Notes under the pieces: model-generated
Told to the model about the DNA's origin: nothing
Databases searched by the model: none
The model's input: only the letters and a program-made list of their open reading frames with translations
Shown: positions 6,932 to 12,979 of the stretch, piece by piece
How the letters are laid out: the number at the start of each line of letters is the position of its first letter
Numbering within the stretch: position 1 is the stretch's first letter
Made by a program: the position numbers and the translations under genes
Assembly (NCBI GenBank): GCA_012520835.1
Contig: JAAYNN010000027.1
Span: 1 to 14,619, forward strand
Length of the DNA: 14,619 bases
DNA from: Dehalococcoidales bacterium
GTDB taxonomy: Bacteria; Chloroflexota; Dehalococcoidia; Dehalococcoidales; UBA5627
Reading direction: 5' to 3'

Positions 6932-9376
6932 TTACTTTATTACCAGATTCAGCAGCTTCTTGGGAACATAGATTATCTTTATTATCTCATTTCCCTCAAT
7001 ATATGTCTTCACCTTGGGTTTGGCAAGTATGATTTCTTTCGCCTCTTCTTCCGTAATGGAAGCCGGAACCGTAACTTTATCGCGTGTCTTGCCGTTGATT
7101 TGAATTATGATGGGAATCTCCTCGTCCTGAGCCAGCGTTTCGTCCCACTCCGGCCATTTCCAGTTATGAATACTGTATTTATGCCCGGTTTGCAGCCACA
7201 GTTCTTCAGCCAGATGTGGGGCAGAGGGAGCCAAAAGCAGCAGCAAAGTCTTTACCGCTTCCTCCCAGTCCTTTTGTGAAACGGAGCCGTTGTCTTTTAC
7301 CTTGCCCAGATAATTGGTGTATTCCATCAGGGTGGATATCATGGTGTTATAGCGTATTTTATCGATATCCTGTGTTACCTTTTTAATAGTCTGATGTATA
7401 ATACGCTGTAAATTGCGGAATTCTTCCTCGTCAACGTTGTTGGGTGTATAGGCTTCGGTCGCCAGTTTCCAGACACGGTTAAGCCAGCGGTTGATGCCGG
7501 CAATTCCGTTATCGTTCCAATCGCCGCCCTGTTCCCATGGTGCGACGAACATCAGGTAGCAGCGCACCGTATCGGCTCCCAGCCGTGAAACATAGGAATC
7601 GGGGTTGACCACGTTGCCGCGCGATTTGCTCATCTTTTGCTTGTTGGAAATAATCGTTCCCTGGTTGAAGAGCTTGATAAACGGCTCTCCGAAATCAATC
7701 AGCCCCATATCGCGGATGGCTTTGGTAAAAAACCTGGCGTAGAACAGGTGCATGACGGCATGCTCGGCGCCTCCGGTATAGAGGTCTACCGGCAGCCAGT
7801 ATTTAACGGCTTCCTTATCGAAAGCGGCAGTATCGATATGAGCATTGGCATAGCGCAGGAAGTACCACGAGGAACACATAAAGGTATCCATGGTATCGGT
7901 CTCACGTTTTGCCGCCCCGCCGCATTCGGGGCAGGTGGTATTTACAAAGCTTGCGCAGTACTTCAGCGGCGATTCGCCGGTCGGTTTGAACTCGGCATCC
8001 TCCGGCAGCAGCACCGGCAGCTCTTCTTCAGGCACGGGCACAATCCCGCATTTCTGGCAATAAATCATCGGTATCGGTGCGCCCCAGTATCTCTGTCGCG
8101 AAATCAGCCAGTCGCGCAGTTTGTAGCTGATTGTTCGTTTTCCCCAGCCCTTTTCTTCCAGAAATTCGGCGACTTTACCAATTCCTTCTTTGTTGGGAGT
8201 GCCATCGAACTGTGCCGAATTGACCATTTTACCTTCGTCGGTGTAAGCAGCTTCAAGGGGGGCTCCGTTCCAGTCCGGCGGTGAAATAACCACTTTTACC
8301 GGAAGGTTGTATTTCTTAGCGAAAGCGAAGTCTCTTTCGTCATGTGCCGGAACTGCCATGACGGCGCCGGTTCCGTAGCCGGCCAGTACATAGTCGGCAA
8401 TCCAAACCGGTACCTTATCTCCGTTCAGTCTATTGGTAACATAAGCACCGGTAAATACGCCGTCCTTCTCTTTTTCGGTGGAGAGCCGCTCGATTTCGGT
8501 AAAGCGGCGTGTTTTGGCTATGTATGCCTCTACATCGGCTTTCATGTCCGGTGTGGTTATTTTCTCTACCAGCGGATTCTCGGGAGCCAGCACCATAAAG
8601 GTGACCCCGTACACTGTGTCGGCGCGGGTGGTAAACACCCTGATTTCTTTTTCCTCAACGCCCGGGATATTTAATTCGAATGAAATGTCCGTGCCGGTGC
8701 TCTTGCCGACCCAGTTATTTTGCATCGTTTTGATGCGCTCCGGCCAGTCCAGCCCCTCGTGCTGCATCAGCTCATCGGCATACTTCGTGATGCGGAAAAA
8801 CCACTGCTCCAGGTCTTTGCGGACAACCGGCTCATCGCATCTTTCGCAGGTGCCGTTAGCCAGAACCTGCTCGTTGGCAAGCACCGTCTGGCACCTGGGG
8901 CACCAGTTGACGGGGGCCTTGCTGCGGTAAGCCAGCCCGTGCTGGTAGAGCTTCAAAAAGAACCACTGCGTCCATTTATAATAATCCGGCTGGCAGGTAA
9001 TCACCTCCCGGTCCCAGTCGTAAATGGCGCCGATGGTCTTTAACTGCTTGCGCATGTTTTCGACATTTTTCATCGTCCACTGGTAAGGGTGGATGCCGCG
9101 TTTGATGGCGGCGTTTTCAGCCGGCAAACCGAAGGCATCGAAACCGATGGGATGGAGTACATTAAAGCCCTGCATGCGCTTGAAGCGGGCATGTACATCC
9201 GATGGCGCCATGGCATACCAGTGACCGATATGCAGGTCTCCGGAGGTGTAGGGGAACATGGTAAGCGCGTACCACTTGGGCCTGTCGCTGTGCTCGTTGA
9301 CCTTGTAGAGGTTATCTTCCTCCCACCTCTTTTGCCATTTGCGTTCGATTTCAACCTGGTTGTAAGTATTTTCCAT
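6932..9376 (-). CDS. leuS: Leucyl-tRNA synthetase
   Basis: LeuRS charges tRNA-Leu with leucine in the cytoplasm and edits wrong amino acids. The 814 residues match bacterial enzymes. The class I HIGH motif is at 49-52 (SGDLHIGHWYAM), KMSKS at 581-585 (KQKMSKSRGN). The CP1 editing domain carries TTRADTVYG and GTGAVMAVPAHDERD. Cysteine pairs CPRC and CERC, then CQKC and CPEC, suggest zinc-stabilised insertions. The C-terminal anticodon and tRNA-binding domains are complete. I place the start at the ATG at 9376, preceded by AAAGGAAA at normal distance and opening MENTYNQVEIERKWQ as in homologues. The frame stays open to a TTG at 9433, but those codons cover the promoter boxes. It is the first gene of the leuS-proC-cvpA cluster. 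Confidence 0.96.
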   Translation of the reverse strand: MENTYNQVEIERKWQKRWEEDNLYKVNEHSDRPKWYALTMFPYTSGDLHIGHWYAMAPSDVHARFKRMQGFNVLHPIGFDAFGLPAENAAIKRGIHPYQWTMKNVENMRKQLKTIGAIYDWDREVITCQPDYYKWTQWFFLKLYQHGLAYRSKAPVNWCPRCQTVLANEQVLANGTCERCDEPVVRKDLEQWFFRITKYADELMQHEGLDWPERIKTMQNNWVGKSTGTDISFELNIPGVEEKEIRVFTTRADTVYGVTFMVLAPENPLVEKITTPDMKADVEAYIAKTRRFTEIERLSTEKEKDGVFTGAYVTNRLNGDKVPVWIADYVLAGYGTGAVMAVPAHDERDFAFAKKYNLPVKVVISPPDWNGAPLEAAYTDEGKMVNSAQFDGTPNKEGIGKVAEFLEEKGWGKRTISYKLRDWLISRQRYWGAPIPMIYCQKCGIVPVPEEELPVLLPEDAEFKPTGESPLKYCASFVNTTCPECGGAAKRETDTMDTFMCSSWYFLRYANAHIDTAAFDKEAVKYWLPVDLYTGGAEHAVMHLFYARFFTKAIRDMGLIDFGEPFIKLFNQGTIISNKQKMSKSRGNVVNPDSYVSRLGADTVRCYLMFVAPWEQGGDWNDNGIAGINRWLNRVWKLATEAYTPNNVDEEEFRNLQRIIHQTIKKVTQDIDKIRYNTMISTLMEYTNYLGKVKDNGSVSQKDWEEAVKTLLLLLAPSAPHLAEELWLQTGHKYSIHNWKWPEWDETLAQDEEIPIIIQINGKTRDKVTVPASITEEEAKEIILAKPKVKTYIEGNEIIKIIYVPKKLLNLVIK

Positions 9377-9404
9377 ATTCAGATTTCCTTTCAGATTAGC
9401 TCTC

Positions 9405-9433
9405 ATTGTAGCAACAAGCCTGTTTACTTGCAA
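9405..9433 (-). promoter_or_regulatory. Promoter for leuS-proC-cvpA
   Basis: On the minus strand TTGCAA (9433-9428), a 17-base spacer, and TACAAT (9410-9405). Transcription would begin near 9398, about 22 bases before the leuS start. Both boxes match the sigma70 consensus in most positions and the spacing is ideal. I see no T-box leader, which would need far more room. Confidence 0.6.
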
Positions 9434-9497
9434 TAAAATATAATAACATCGTTTATTTTACATCTATTGGGGAACGGATTTATTTCTATTGCGGTTA

Positions 9498-9544
9498 CTT
9501 TTCCGCTTGTCCTTAGCCTGTCGAAGGATTAAAGAACGGAAAAG
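9498..9544. repeat. Intergenic palindromic repeat, family A copy 4
   Basis: CTTTTCCG (9498-9505) is the perfect inverse of CGGAAAAG (9537-9544); the core TCCTTAGCCTGTCGAAGGA is itself nearly palindromic and is the reverse complement of the TTCGACAGGCT core at 144-187. It lies in the 450-base gap 9434-9884, which holds repeats and promoters but no gene that I can see. Confidence 0.65.
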
Positions 9545-9558
9545 AAATTACCTCGATA

Positions 9559-9591
9559 GTTCGTGTCCTGCGATAGGGTACAAGGGCGAAC
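9559..9591. repeat. Possible degenerate family A repeat
   Basis: GTTCG (9559-9563) is inverse to CGAAC (9587-9591) around a core with CCT..AGGG. The ends match family A (CGTTCG/CGAACG), but the TTCGACA core is gone, so this may be a worn copy or a relative. Confidence 0.35.
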
Positions 9592-9640
9592 GGGGAAACG
9601 AAGCCCCACCTCAGTTGAGTTACGGCAAGCCGGAATGAAA

Positions 9641-9656
9641 TCCCGATTTTTCGGGA
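9641..9656. repeat. TCCCGA/TCGGGA hairpin
   Basis: TCCCGA (9641-9646), loop TTTT, TCGGGA (9651-9656); the flanks TGAA and TTCA extend the stem with one mismatch. It resembles the hairpin at 207-220, which also stands next to a family B copy, so the two gaps share a compound repeat order. Confidence 0.5.
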
Positions 9657-9698
9657 CTTCATTCGTCCTTTACGACTTCAGCATGACAATTCGCTACC

Positions 9699-9745
9699 TG
9701 TCATTCTGAAGTCACAAGGGGTGGCTGAAGAATCTGGGGGGTGGG
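9699..9745 (+). repeat. Intergenic repeat, family B copy 4
   Basis: TGTCATTCTGAAGTCACAAG, a G-rich centre, then GGCTGAAGAATCTGGGG. It is the plus-strand counterpart of the copy at 232-273, with a few changes on the right arm that weaken the hairpin. A further half-element in the opposite direction (TTCAGCATGACA, ending at 9688) stands just upstream. Confidence 0.7.
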
Positions 9746-9846
9746 ATTGGTAAAGTCCAGATGAATCGGGATGGAACCATATCGGCGGTAGCTGAAAATA
9801 TATAGTCTGATAAATTATTGTTATAAAAACTATCGGTTGCATCTAT

Positions 9847-9876
9847 TTGCTACGATGGTTACTTTACTGCTATTAT
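9847..9876 (+). promoter_or_regulatory. Candidate promoter for the rhomboid gene
   Basis: TTGCTA (9847-9852), an 18-base spacer, TATTAT (9871-9876). Transcription would begin near 9883, within about two bases of the rhomboid ATG at 9885, which would make the message leaderless; no Shine-Dalgarno sequence is visible there. Confidence 0.35.
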
Positions 9877-9884
9877 GAGAAATA

Positions 9885-10460
9885 ATGTTAAATCCTGTGT
9901 TCATCATTATCGGCATCAATTTATTTGTCTTCATTGCTGCCAATATATCGAAACCTCTGGTTTATGACCTCGGTTTGTGGGCTCCGCTGGAGCTTACTAT
10001 GCAGCAGCCGTGGGGCATTCTTACCAGTATGTTCACGCATACCGGCTTTACCCATTTCCTCTTCAACATGCTGACGCTCTACTTTTTCGGCAGTTATTTA
10101 TTGAAATTGACCGGCTGGAAGCAATTCCTGATCATTTACTTAGGCGGCGGCCTGCTCGGCAGCATCTTCTATGTACTGCTGAGTACGCTTATCAGCCCGG
10201 ATTTTCCGGGTCTGGCTATTGGCGCCTCGGGCGCTATCTTTGCCCTCGGCGGCACGCTGGCATTTCTGATGCCCAAAATGAAGGTCTTTATCATGTTCAT
10301 ACCGATTCCGGTTCCGCTCTGGATAGCTGTAATCGGCGGCGGGTTAATATTGTCTTTCCTGCCGGGGGTTGCCTGGGAAGCACACCTGGGGGGACTGCTG
10401 TTCGGATTGGCAGCCGGTTTAATCATCAGGCGGCAGAAAAAACAGACCTATTATTATTAG
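9885..10460 (+). CDS. Rhomboid family intramembrane serine protease
   Basis: A 191-residue, six-helix membrane protein, the minimal rhomboid core. Rhomboids cleave transmembrane substrates inside the bilayer with a Ser-His dyad. The nucleophile is S115 in GASGAIF (113-119), the base is H167 in AHLGGLLFG (166-174), and H57 with N61 in THFLFNM (56-62) are the helix-2 oxyanion residues. The hydrophobic GxxxG-like run GGGLLG at 87-92 is also typical. The protein ends in a basic tail (RRQKKQ), consistent with a cytoplasmic C-terminus. There is no separate soluble domain and no neighbour that names a substrate. The short 5' region lacks a ribosome-binding site. Confidence 0.92.
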   Translation: MLNPVFIIIGINLFVFIAANISKPLVYDLGLWAPLELTMQQPWGILTSMFTHTGFTHFLFNMLTLYFFGSYLLKLTGWKQFLIIYLGGGLLGSIFYVLLSTLISPDFPGLAIGASGAIFALGGTLAFLMPKMKVFIMFIPIPVPLWIAVIGGGLILSFLPGVAWEAHLGGLLFGLAAGLIIRRQKKQTYYY

Positions 10461-10466
10461 AAACAT

Positions 10467-10528
10467 GAGGTCTTTACGGGTGCAAAAGCGGTAACGGCGA
10501 CAACCCTGTTAAAGACAGGGAACTCCTC
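10467..10528 (+). ncRNA. Candidate structured RNA with competing stems, unassigned
   Basis: Just after the rhomboid stop, GTCTTTA (10470-10476) can pair with TAAAGAC (10510-10516), continued inward by GGGT (10478-10481) with ACCC (10503-10506); the apical part GCAAAAGCGGTAACGGCGAC is unpaired or weakly paired and rich in A and G. The same right-hand bases can instead form a tight local hairpin, CCCTGT (10504-10509) with ACAGGG (10515-10520). The two folds exclude each other, as in a switch. I cannot match it to a known riboswitch from memory. It lies upstream of the DUF1538 genes, but a promoter candidate stands between, so it may instead belong to the rhomboid message. Confidence 0.35.
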
Positions 10529-10574
10529 TTCCAGGTATCTGCTATCAATTAGTTTTTTTGCTTCTTATCTCCAT

Positions 10575-10604
10575 TTGACCTATATGACATAAGGCTGTTA
10601 AAAT
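10575..10604 (+). promoter_or_regulatory. Candidate promoter for DUF1538a-DUF1538b-PII
   Basis: TTGACC (10575-10580), an 18-base spacer, TAAAAT (10599-10604). Transcription would start near 10611, giving a leader of about 43 bases with GGAG at 10642-10645, eight bases before the ATG at 10654. Confidence 0.5.
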
Positions 10605-10653
10605 TATATATCTCACTTAATTTCTCTAGGTTTTATTTTTCGGAGTTGTCTGA

Positions 10654-11340
10654 ATGCTTTCAGAACTTAAAAAGGCTGCCATCGAAGCTGTTACTTCTAT
10701 TTTCCCTTTGGCGATAGTCATAATAATACTGCAATTGACCGTTTTGCATGTTCCAGAGGAACTTTTTCGGAACTTTTTAATCGGGGTGGCAATGACAATG
10801 GTAGGGGTCACGCTCTTTCTGGCCGGCGTCAGAATGGGTATATTGCCTATGGGGCGTGATGTCGGCGCCGAGTTGCCGCAACATGAATCTGTATTACTGA
10901 TAGTCATATCGGCTGCTATCTTCGGTTTTGTTATTACCGTGACGGAACCGGGTGTAATGGTATTGAGTGAGCTGTTTGTTCAATTGGGCGGAGATGGCGG
11001 TAACGTCATGGTATTTGTAGTTGCCATTGGCATGGCGCTGCTTTTCACGGCAGCTCTGGTGCGTATCATTTTAGGTTTCCCTATCAGGTATCTCCTGATG
11101 GCTGTCTATGGTATTGCCGTTATCCTGGCTTTATTTGCTCCTCCTGAATTTGTAGCACTGGCTTTTGATTCAGGTTCGGCTGCAGCTGGGTCTTTCACCG
11201 TTCCGATGATGCTCGCCCTTGGATTGGGTTTTGTTTCTGTACTTGCCCGCAGGTCTCCCCTTTCTGACGGCTTTGGGCTGGTAGGATTGGCATGTGCCGG
11301 CCCGATAATCGGTATTCTGTGCTGGGGGGTGTTCTTTTGA
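10654..11340 (+). CDS. DUF1538 membrane protein, first half-transporter
   Basis: A 228-residue, strongly hydrophobic protein with about six to seven membrane segments. It has one copy of the DUF1538 repeat: GVTLFLAGVRMGILPMG (51-67), the buried acidic motif VTEPGV (96-101), FVALAFDSGSAAAG (166-179) followed by FTVP, and LSDGFGLVGLA from 203. DUF1538 proteins are usually one chain with two repeats; here the second repeat is a separate gene that overlaps this one by four bases. The conserved acidic residues in membrane segments (E98, D172, D205) suggest ion or substrate transport, but the family function is not established. A PII-like gene follows in the same unit. Confidence 0.82.
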   Translation: MLSELKKAAIEAVTSIFPLAIVIIILQLTVLHVPEELFRNFLIGVAMTMVGVTLFLAGVRMGILPMGRDVGAELPQHESVLLIVISAAIFGFVITVTEPGVMVLSELFVQLGGDGGNVMVFVVAIGMALLFTAALVRIILGFPIRYLLMAVYGIAVILALFAPPEFVALAFDSGSAAAGSFTVPMMLALGLGFVSVLARRSPLSDGFGLVGLACAGPIIGILCWGVFF

Positions 11341-12077
11341 CATTATCCCCTTTTGCAGGATTATTAGATGGCTTTAAAGATGTAGCATTACCGGTATTGT
11401 TACTGGTATTGTTTTTCATGGTATTCCAGTTCAAGTTTCTGAAAAGGCCTTTCAAGCAGGTATCAATTCTGTTAAGAGGCGTTTTACTGGCATATATCGG
11501 ACTGGTGTTGTTTTTACATGGTATCAATGTCGCTTTTCTTCCGATGGCAAATGAAATCGGCATAACATTCGGACACTATGTTGATTATTGGGTACTGATT
11601 CCGATCGGCTTCTTATTCGGCTTTCTGGTTACTTTTGCTGAGCCTCAGGTAAGGGTGCTGTGTCAGCAGATAGAAAAAGCCTCCAGTGGTTACGTCAGGG
11701 CTTCTTTGATGCTATATACACTTTGCATCGGTGTGGGAGTATTCGCCGCGCTGGCTATGGCGCGCACTATATTTGCAATTCCTTTGCTTTATATTCTCGT
11801 TCCCGGATATATAATTGCTTTTATACTGCTTTTATTTTCCGATAAAAACTTTGTTGCTATCGCTTTCGATTCGGGAAGTATAGCAACCGGGCCGCTAACC
11901 GTTGCCTTGTTGATATCTATAGCTACCGGAGCAGCTGCGGTAATCGAAGGAAGTAATCCCCTAGTTGACGGATTTGGAACTATTGGTATAATAACACTGG
12001 CACCAATTATTTCAATACAGGTGGTCAGTTTGCTATATCGTGTTAAATCACCACAAGGAGATAACAAAAATGGATGA
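11337..12077 (+). CDS. DUF1538 membrane protein, second half-transporter
   Basis: The product is homologous to the preceding gene in the same order: GLVLFLHGINVAFLPMA, VTFAEPQV, FVAIAFDSGSIATG followed by LTV, and LVDGFGTIGI. I place the start at the TTG at 11337, giving 246 residues and a TTGA overlap with the stop of the first half. The frame is open further upstream to an ATG at 11292, which would overlap the first gene by 49 bases and adds nothing membrane-like. The coupled stop-start implies equal synthesis of both halves, and a heterodimer is the simplest model. The last codons overlap the PII-like gene by eight bases. Confidence 0.78.
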   Translation: MTLSPFAGLLDGFKDVALPVLLLVLFFMVFQFKFLKRPFKQVSILLRGVLLAYIGLVLFLHGINVAFLPMANEIGITFGHYVDYWVLIPIGFLFGFLVTFAEPQVRVLCQQIEKASSGYVRASLMLYTLCIGVGVFAALAMARTIFAIPLLYILVPGYIIAFILLLFSDKNFVAIAFDSGSIATGPLTVALLISIATGAAAVIEGSNPLVDGFGTIGIITLAPIISIQVVSLLYRVKSPQGDNKNG

Positions 12078-12609
12078 TCTAGCCAGAATTTTAATCATAA
12101 CAGTGGTTAAAAAGGATTTGGGTGATGCTGTCATTGAGGCTTCTCTAAAAGGTGGAGCTGAGGGTGCTACATTGATATACGGGAGAGGAACAGGTATTCA
12201 TGAGAGGAAGAAAATTTTAGGAGTTGCCCTCGAGCCGGAAAAAGAAATTATACTTTCACTTGTTTACAAAGAAGTGGCTGATGCTGTTATTAAGGAAATT
12301 AATGCTGCTGTTGACCTTGAAAAACCGGGATCCGGCATTGCATTTACGGTCCCTGTAGACCAGGCCTTCGGTATTACACATGAGTACTTAAGTGTTCCCG
12401 AGGATGAAGCAGCAACGACAGATGTAAAAGATGCTCCGGCACCGGTTGTCCCCGAGGGTACTTCAGATGAGCCGGTATCAACTGAAACCGAAGTTGCTGC
12501 GGATCAGCCTGCAGTAACTGAGCCGGAAGTTGTTGCGGAAAAGCTGCCCGGGAGCGGTGAAGTGCAAACTGATACCAATAACGGTGAAAACAAACCGATA
12601 GACCCCTAG
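12070..12609 (+). CDS. PII-like signalling protein with long acidic C-terminal tail
   Basis: Residues 1-107 form a PII/GlnB-type domain: KKDLGDAVIEASLKGGAEGA (14-33), a T-loop region YGRGTGIHERKKILG (37-51), PEKEIILSLV, and KPGSGIAF (85-92) in the B-loop place. PII proteins are trimers that bind nucleotides and gate partners through the T-loop. Compared by eye with E. coli GlnB, the T-loop has no tyrosine at the uridylylation site, Gln39 is glycine, and Lys90 is isoleucine, so classical 2-oxoglutarate and ATP binding is doubtful. Residues 108-179 are a low-complexity tail rich in Glu, Pro, Thr, Val and Ala with few basic residues; normal PII ends near 112. AAGGAG at 12055-12060 supports the ATG at 12070. 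Overlap with the DUF1538 gene suggests that it regulates that transporter. Confidence 0.82.
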   Translation: MDDLARILIITVVKKDLGDAVIEASLKGGAEGATLIYGRGTGIHERKKILGVALEPEKEIILSLVYKEVADAVIKEINAAVDLEKPGSGIAFTVPVDQAFGITHEYLSVPEDEAATTDVKDAPAPVVPEGTSDEPVSTETEVAADQPAVTEPEVVAEKLPGSGEVQTDTNNGENKPIDP

Positions 12610-12687
12610 GGCTATTGAGTACGCAATCGCCTGTAAAATAATCAGTCATCAATACCATTGTTTTTTATAAGCTGCAGCTTAATTCTG

Positions 12688-12729
12688 TCAGTGCCGTATT
12701 GGTCTCTTCAGAAACGAATTCAGTGCCGT
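12688..12729. repeat. Direct repeat upstream of the consensus promoter
   Basis: TCAGTGCCGT occurs at 12688-12697 and again at 12720-12729, 32 bases apart, about three helical turns. The second copy ends 23 bases before the -35 box at 12753. This arrangement would suit an activator or repressor binding the same DNA face twice. Confidence 0.35.
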
Positions 12730-12752
12730 TCTTTCTATCTCTTTTATATTGT

Positions 12753-12781
12753 TTGACAGGTTATCCTATTGTATCTATAAT
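12753..12781 (+). promoter_or_regulatory. Consensus-perfect sigma70-type promoter
   Basis: TTGACA (12753-12758), a spacer of exactly 17 bases, then TATAAT (12776-12781). Both hexamers match the consensus at every position. It is the strongest promoter in the window and would start transcription near 12788. Confidence 0.8.
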
Positions 12782-12804
12782 ACTTGAAAGAATTGGGAAT
12801 AAAA

Positions 12805-12891
12805 ATGAAAACCAAGTCAGATAAAGAACCTGATAAACGACAGATACTTACCATTTTTGTTCAATGGGTAAGGCCGGCGGTTGCCTTGTAA
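12805..12891 (+). CDS. Possible 28-residue leader peptide
   Basis: An ATG about 17 bases after the inferred transcription start opens a short frame, MKTKSDKEPDKRQ then ILTIFVQWVRPAVAL and a TAA. The N-terminal half is highly charged and the rest hydrophobic. The ribosome-binding site is weak (GGGA, eight bases upstream). It overlaps both small hairpins, so its translation would alter the RNA fold. It could be chance; the position between promoter and terminator is the only support. Confidence 0.25.
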   Translation: MKTKSDKEPDKRQILTIFVQWVRPAVAL

Positions 12892-12921
12892 CAGGCATAT
12901 ACGGCTTAGTGGATTTTATAT

Positions 12922-12952
12922 AACCCACGTCCCATCGGACGTGGGTTTTTTT
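12922..12952 (+). terminator. Strong intrinsic terminator upstream of mgtE
   Basis: AACCCACGTCC (12922-12932), loop CATC, GGACGTGGGTT (12937-12947): eleven perfect pairs followed by seven T residues (12946-12952). It stands 28 bases before the mgtE ATG, so mgtE needs either read-through or a promoter of its own that I do not see in the 27 bases that follow. Confidence 0.9.
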
Positions 12953-12979
12953 ATTCTGACGCTGGAAAAGAGGCTGACG

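Larger units (their letters stand above)
12788..12952 (+). ncRNA. Candidate small RNA or attenuated mgtE leader (about 165 nt)
   Basis: The interval between the perfect promoter and the strong terminator at 12922-12952 defines a short transcript. It contains a hairpin with CTTACCATT (12847-12855) against AATGGGTAAG (12863-12872, one bulged G), and a smaller TGCCT (12882-12886) with AGGCA (12893-12897). It is not a recognisable 6S RNA, SRP RNA, tmRNA or M-box magnesium riboswitch. Read-through would enter mgtE 28 bases after the terminator, so it is either an independent small RNA or a leader controlled by attenuation. Confidence 0.5.

Noticed and set aside
9377..9433. Longer leuS frame starting with TTG at 9433
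   Set aside because: These codons cover the -35 and -10 boxes, and homologues begin near the ATG at 9376, which has a ribosome-binding site.
12651..12681. Possible terminator after the PII-like gene (CAAT/ATTG then six T), plus the palindrome TAAGCTGCAGCTTA
   Set aside because: The stem has four pairs with a three-base loop, and the palindrome lies after the T-run, so neither meets the form of an intrinsic terminator.
12881..12979. N-terminal extension of MgtE by 33 residues
   Set aside because: It would translate through the terminator hairpin and has no family similarity; the ATG at 12980 has a proper ribosome-binding site.
12610..12979. M-box (ykoK) magnesium riboswitch upstream of mgtE
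   Set aside because: None of its conserved blocks, such as the GTTAGGTGAGGCTCC-like start, is present.
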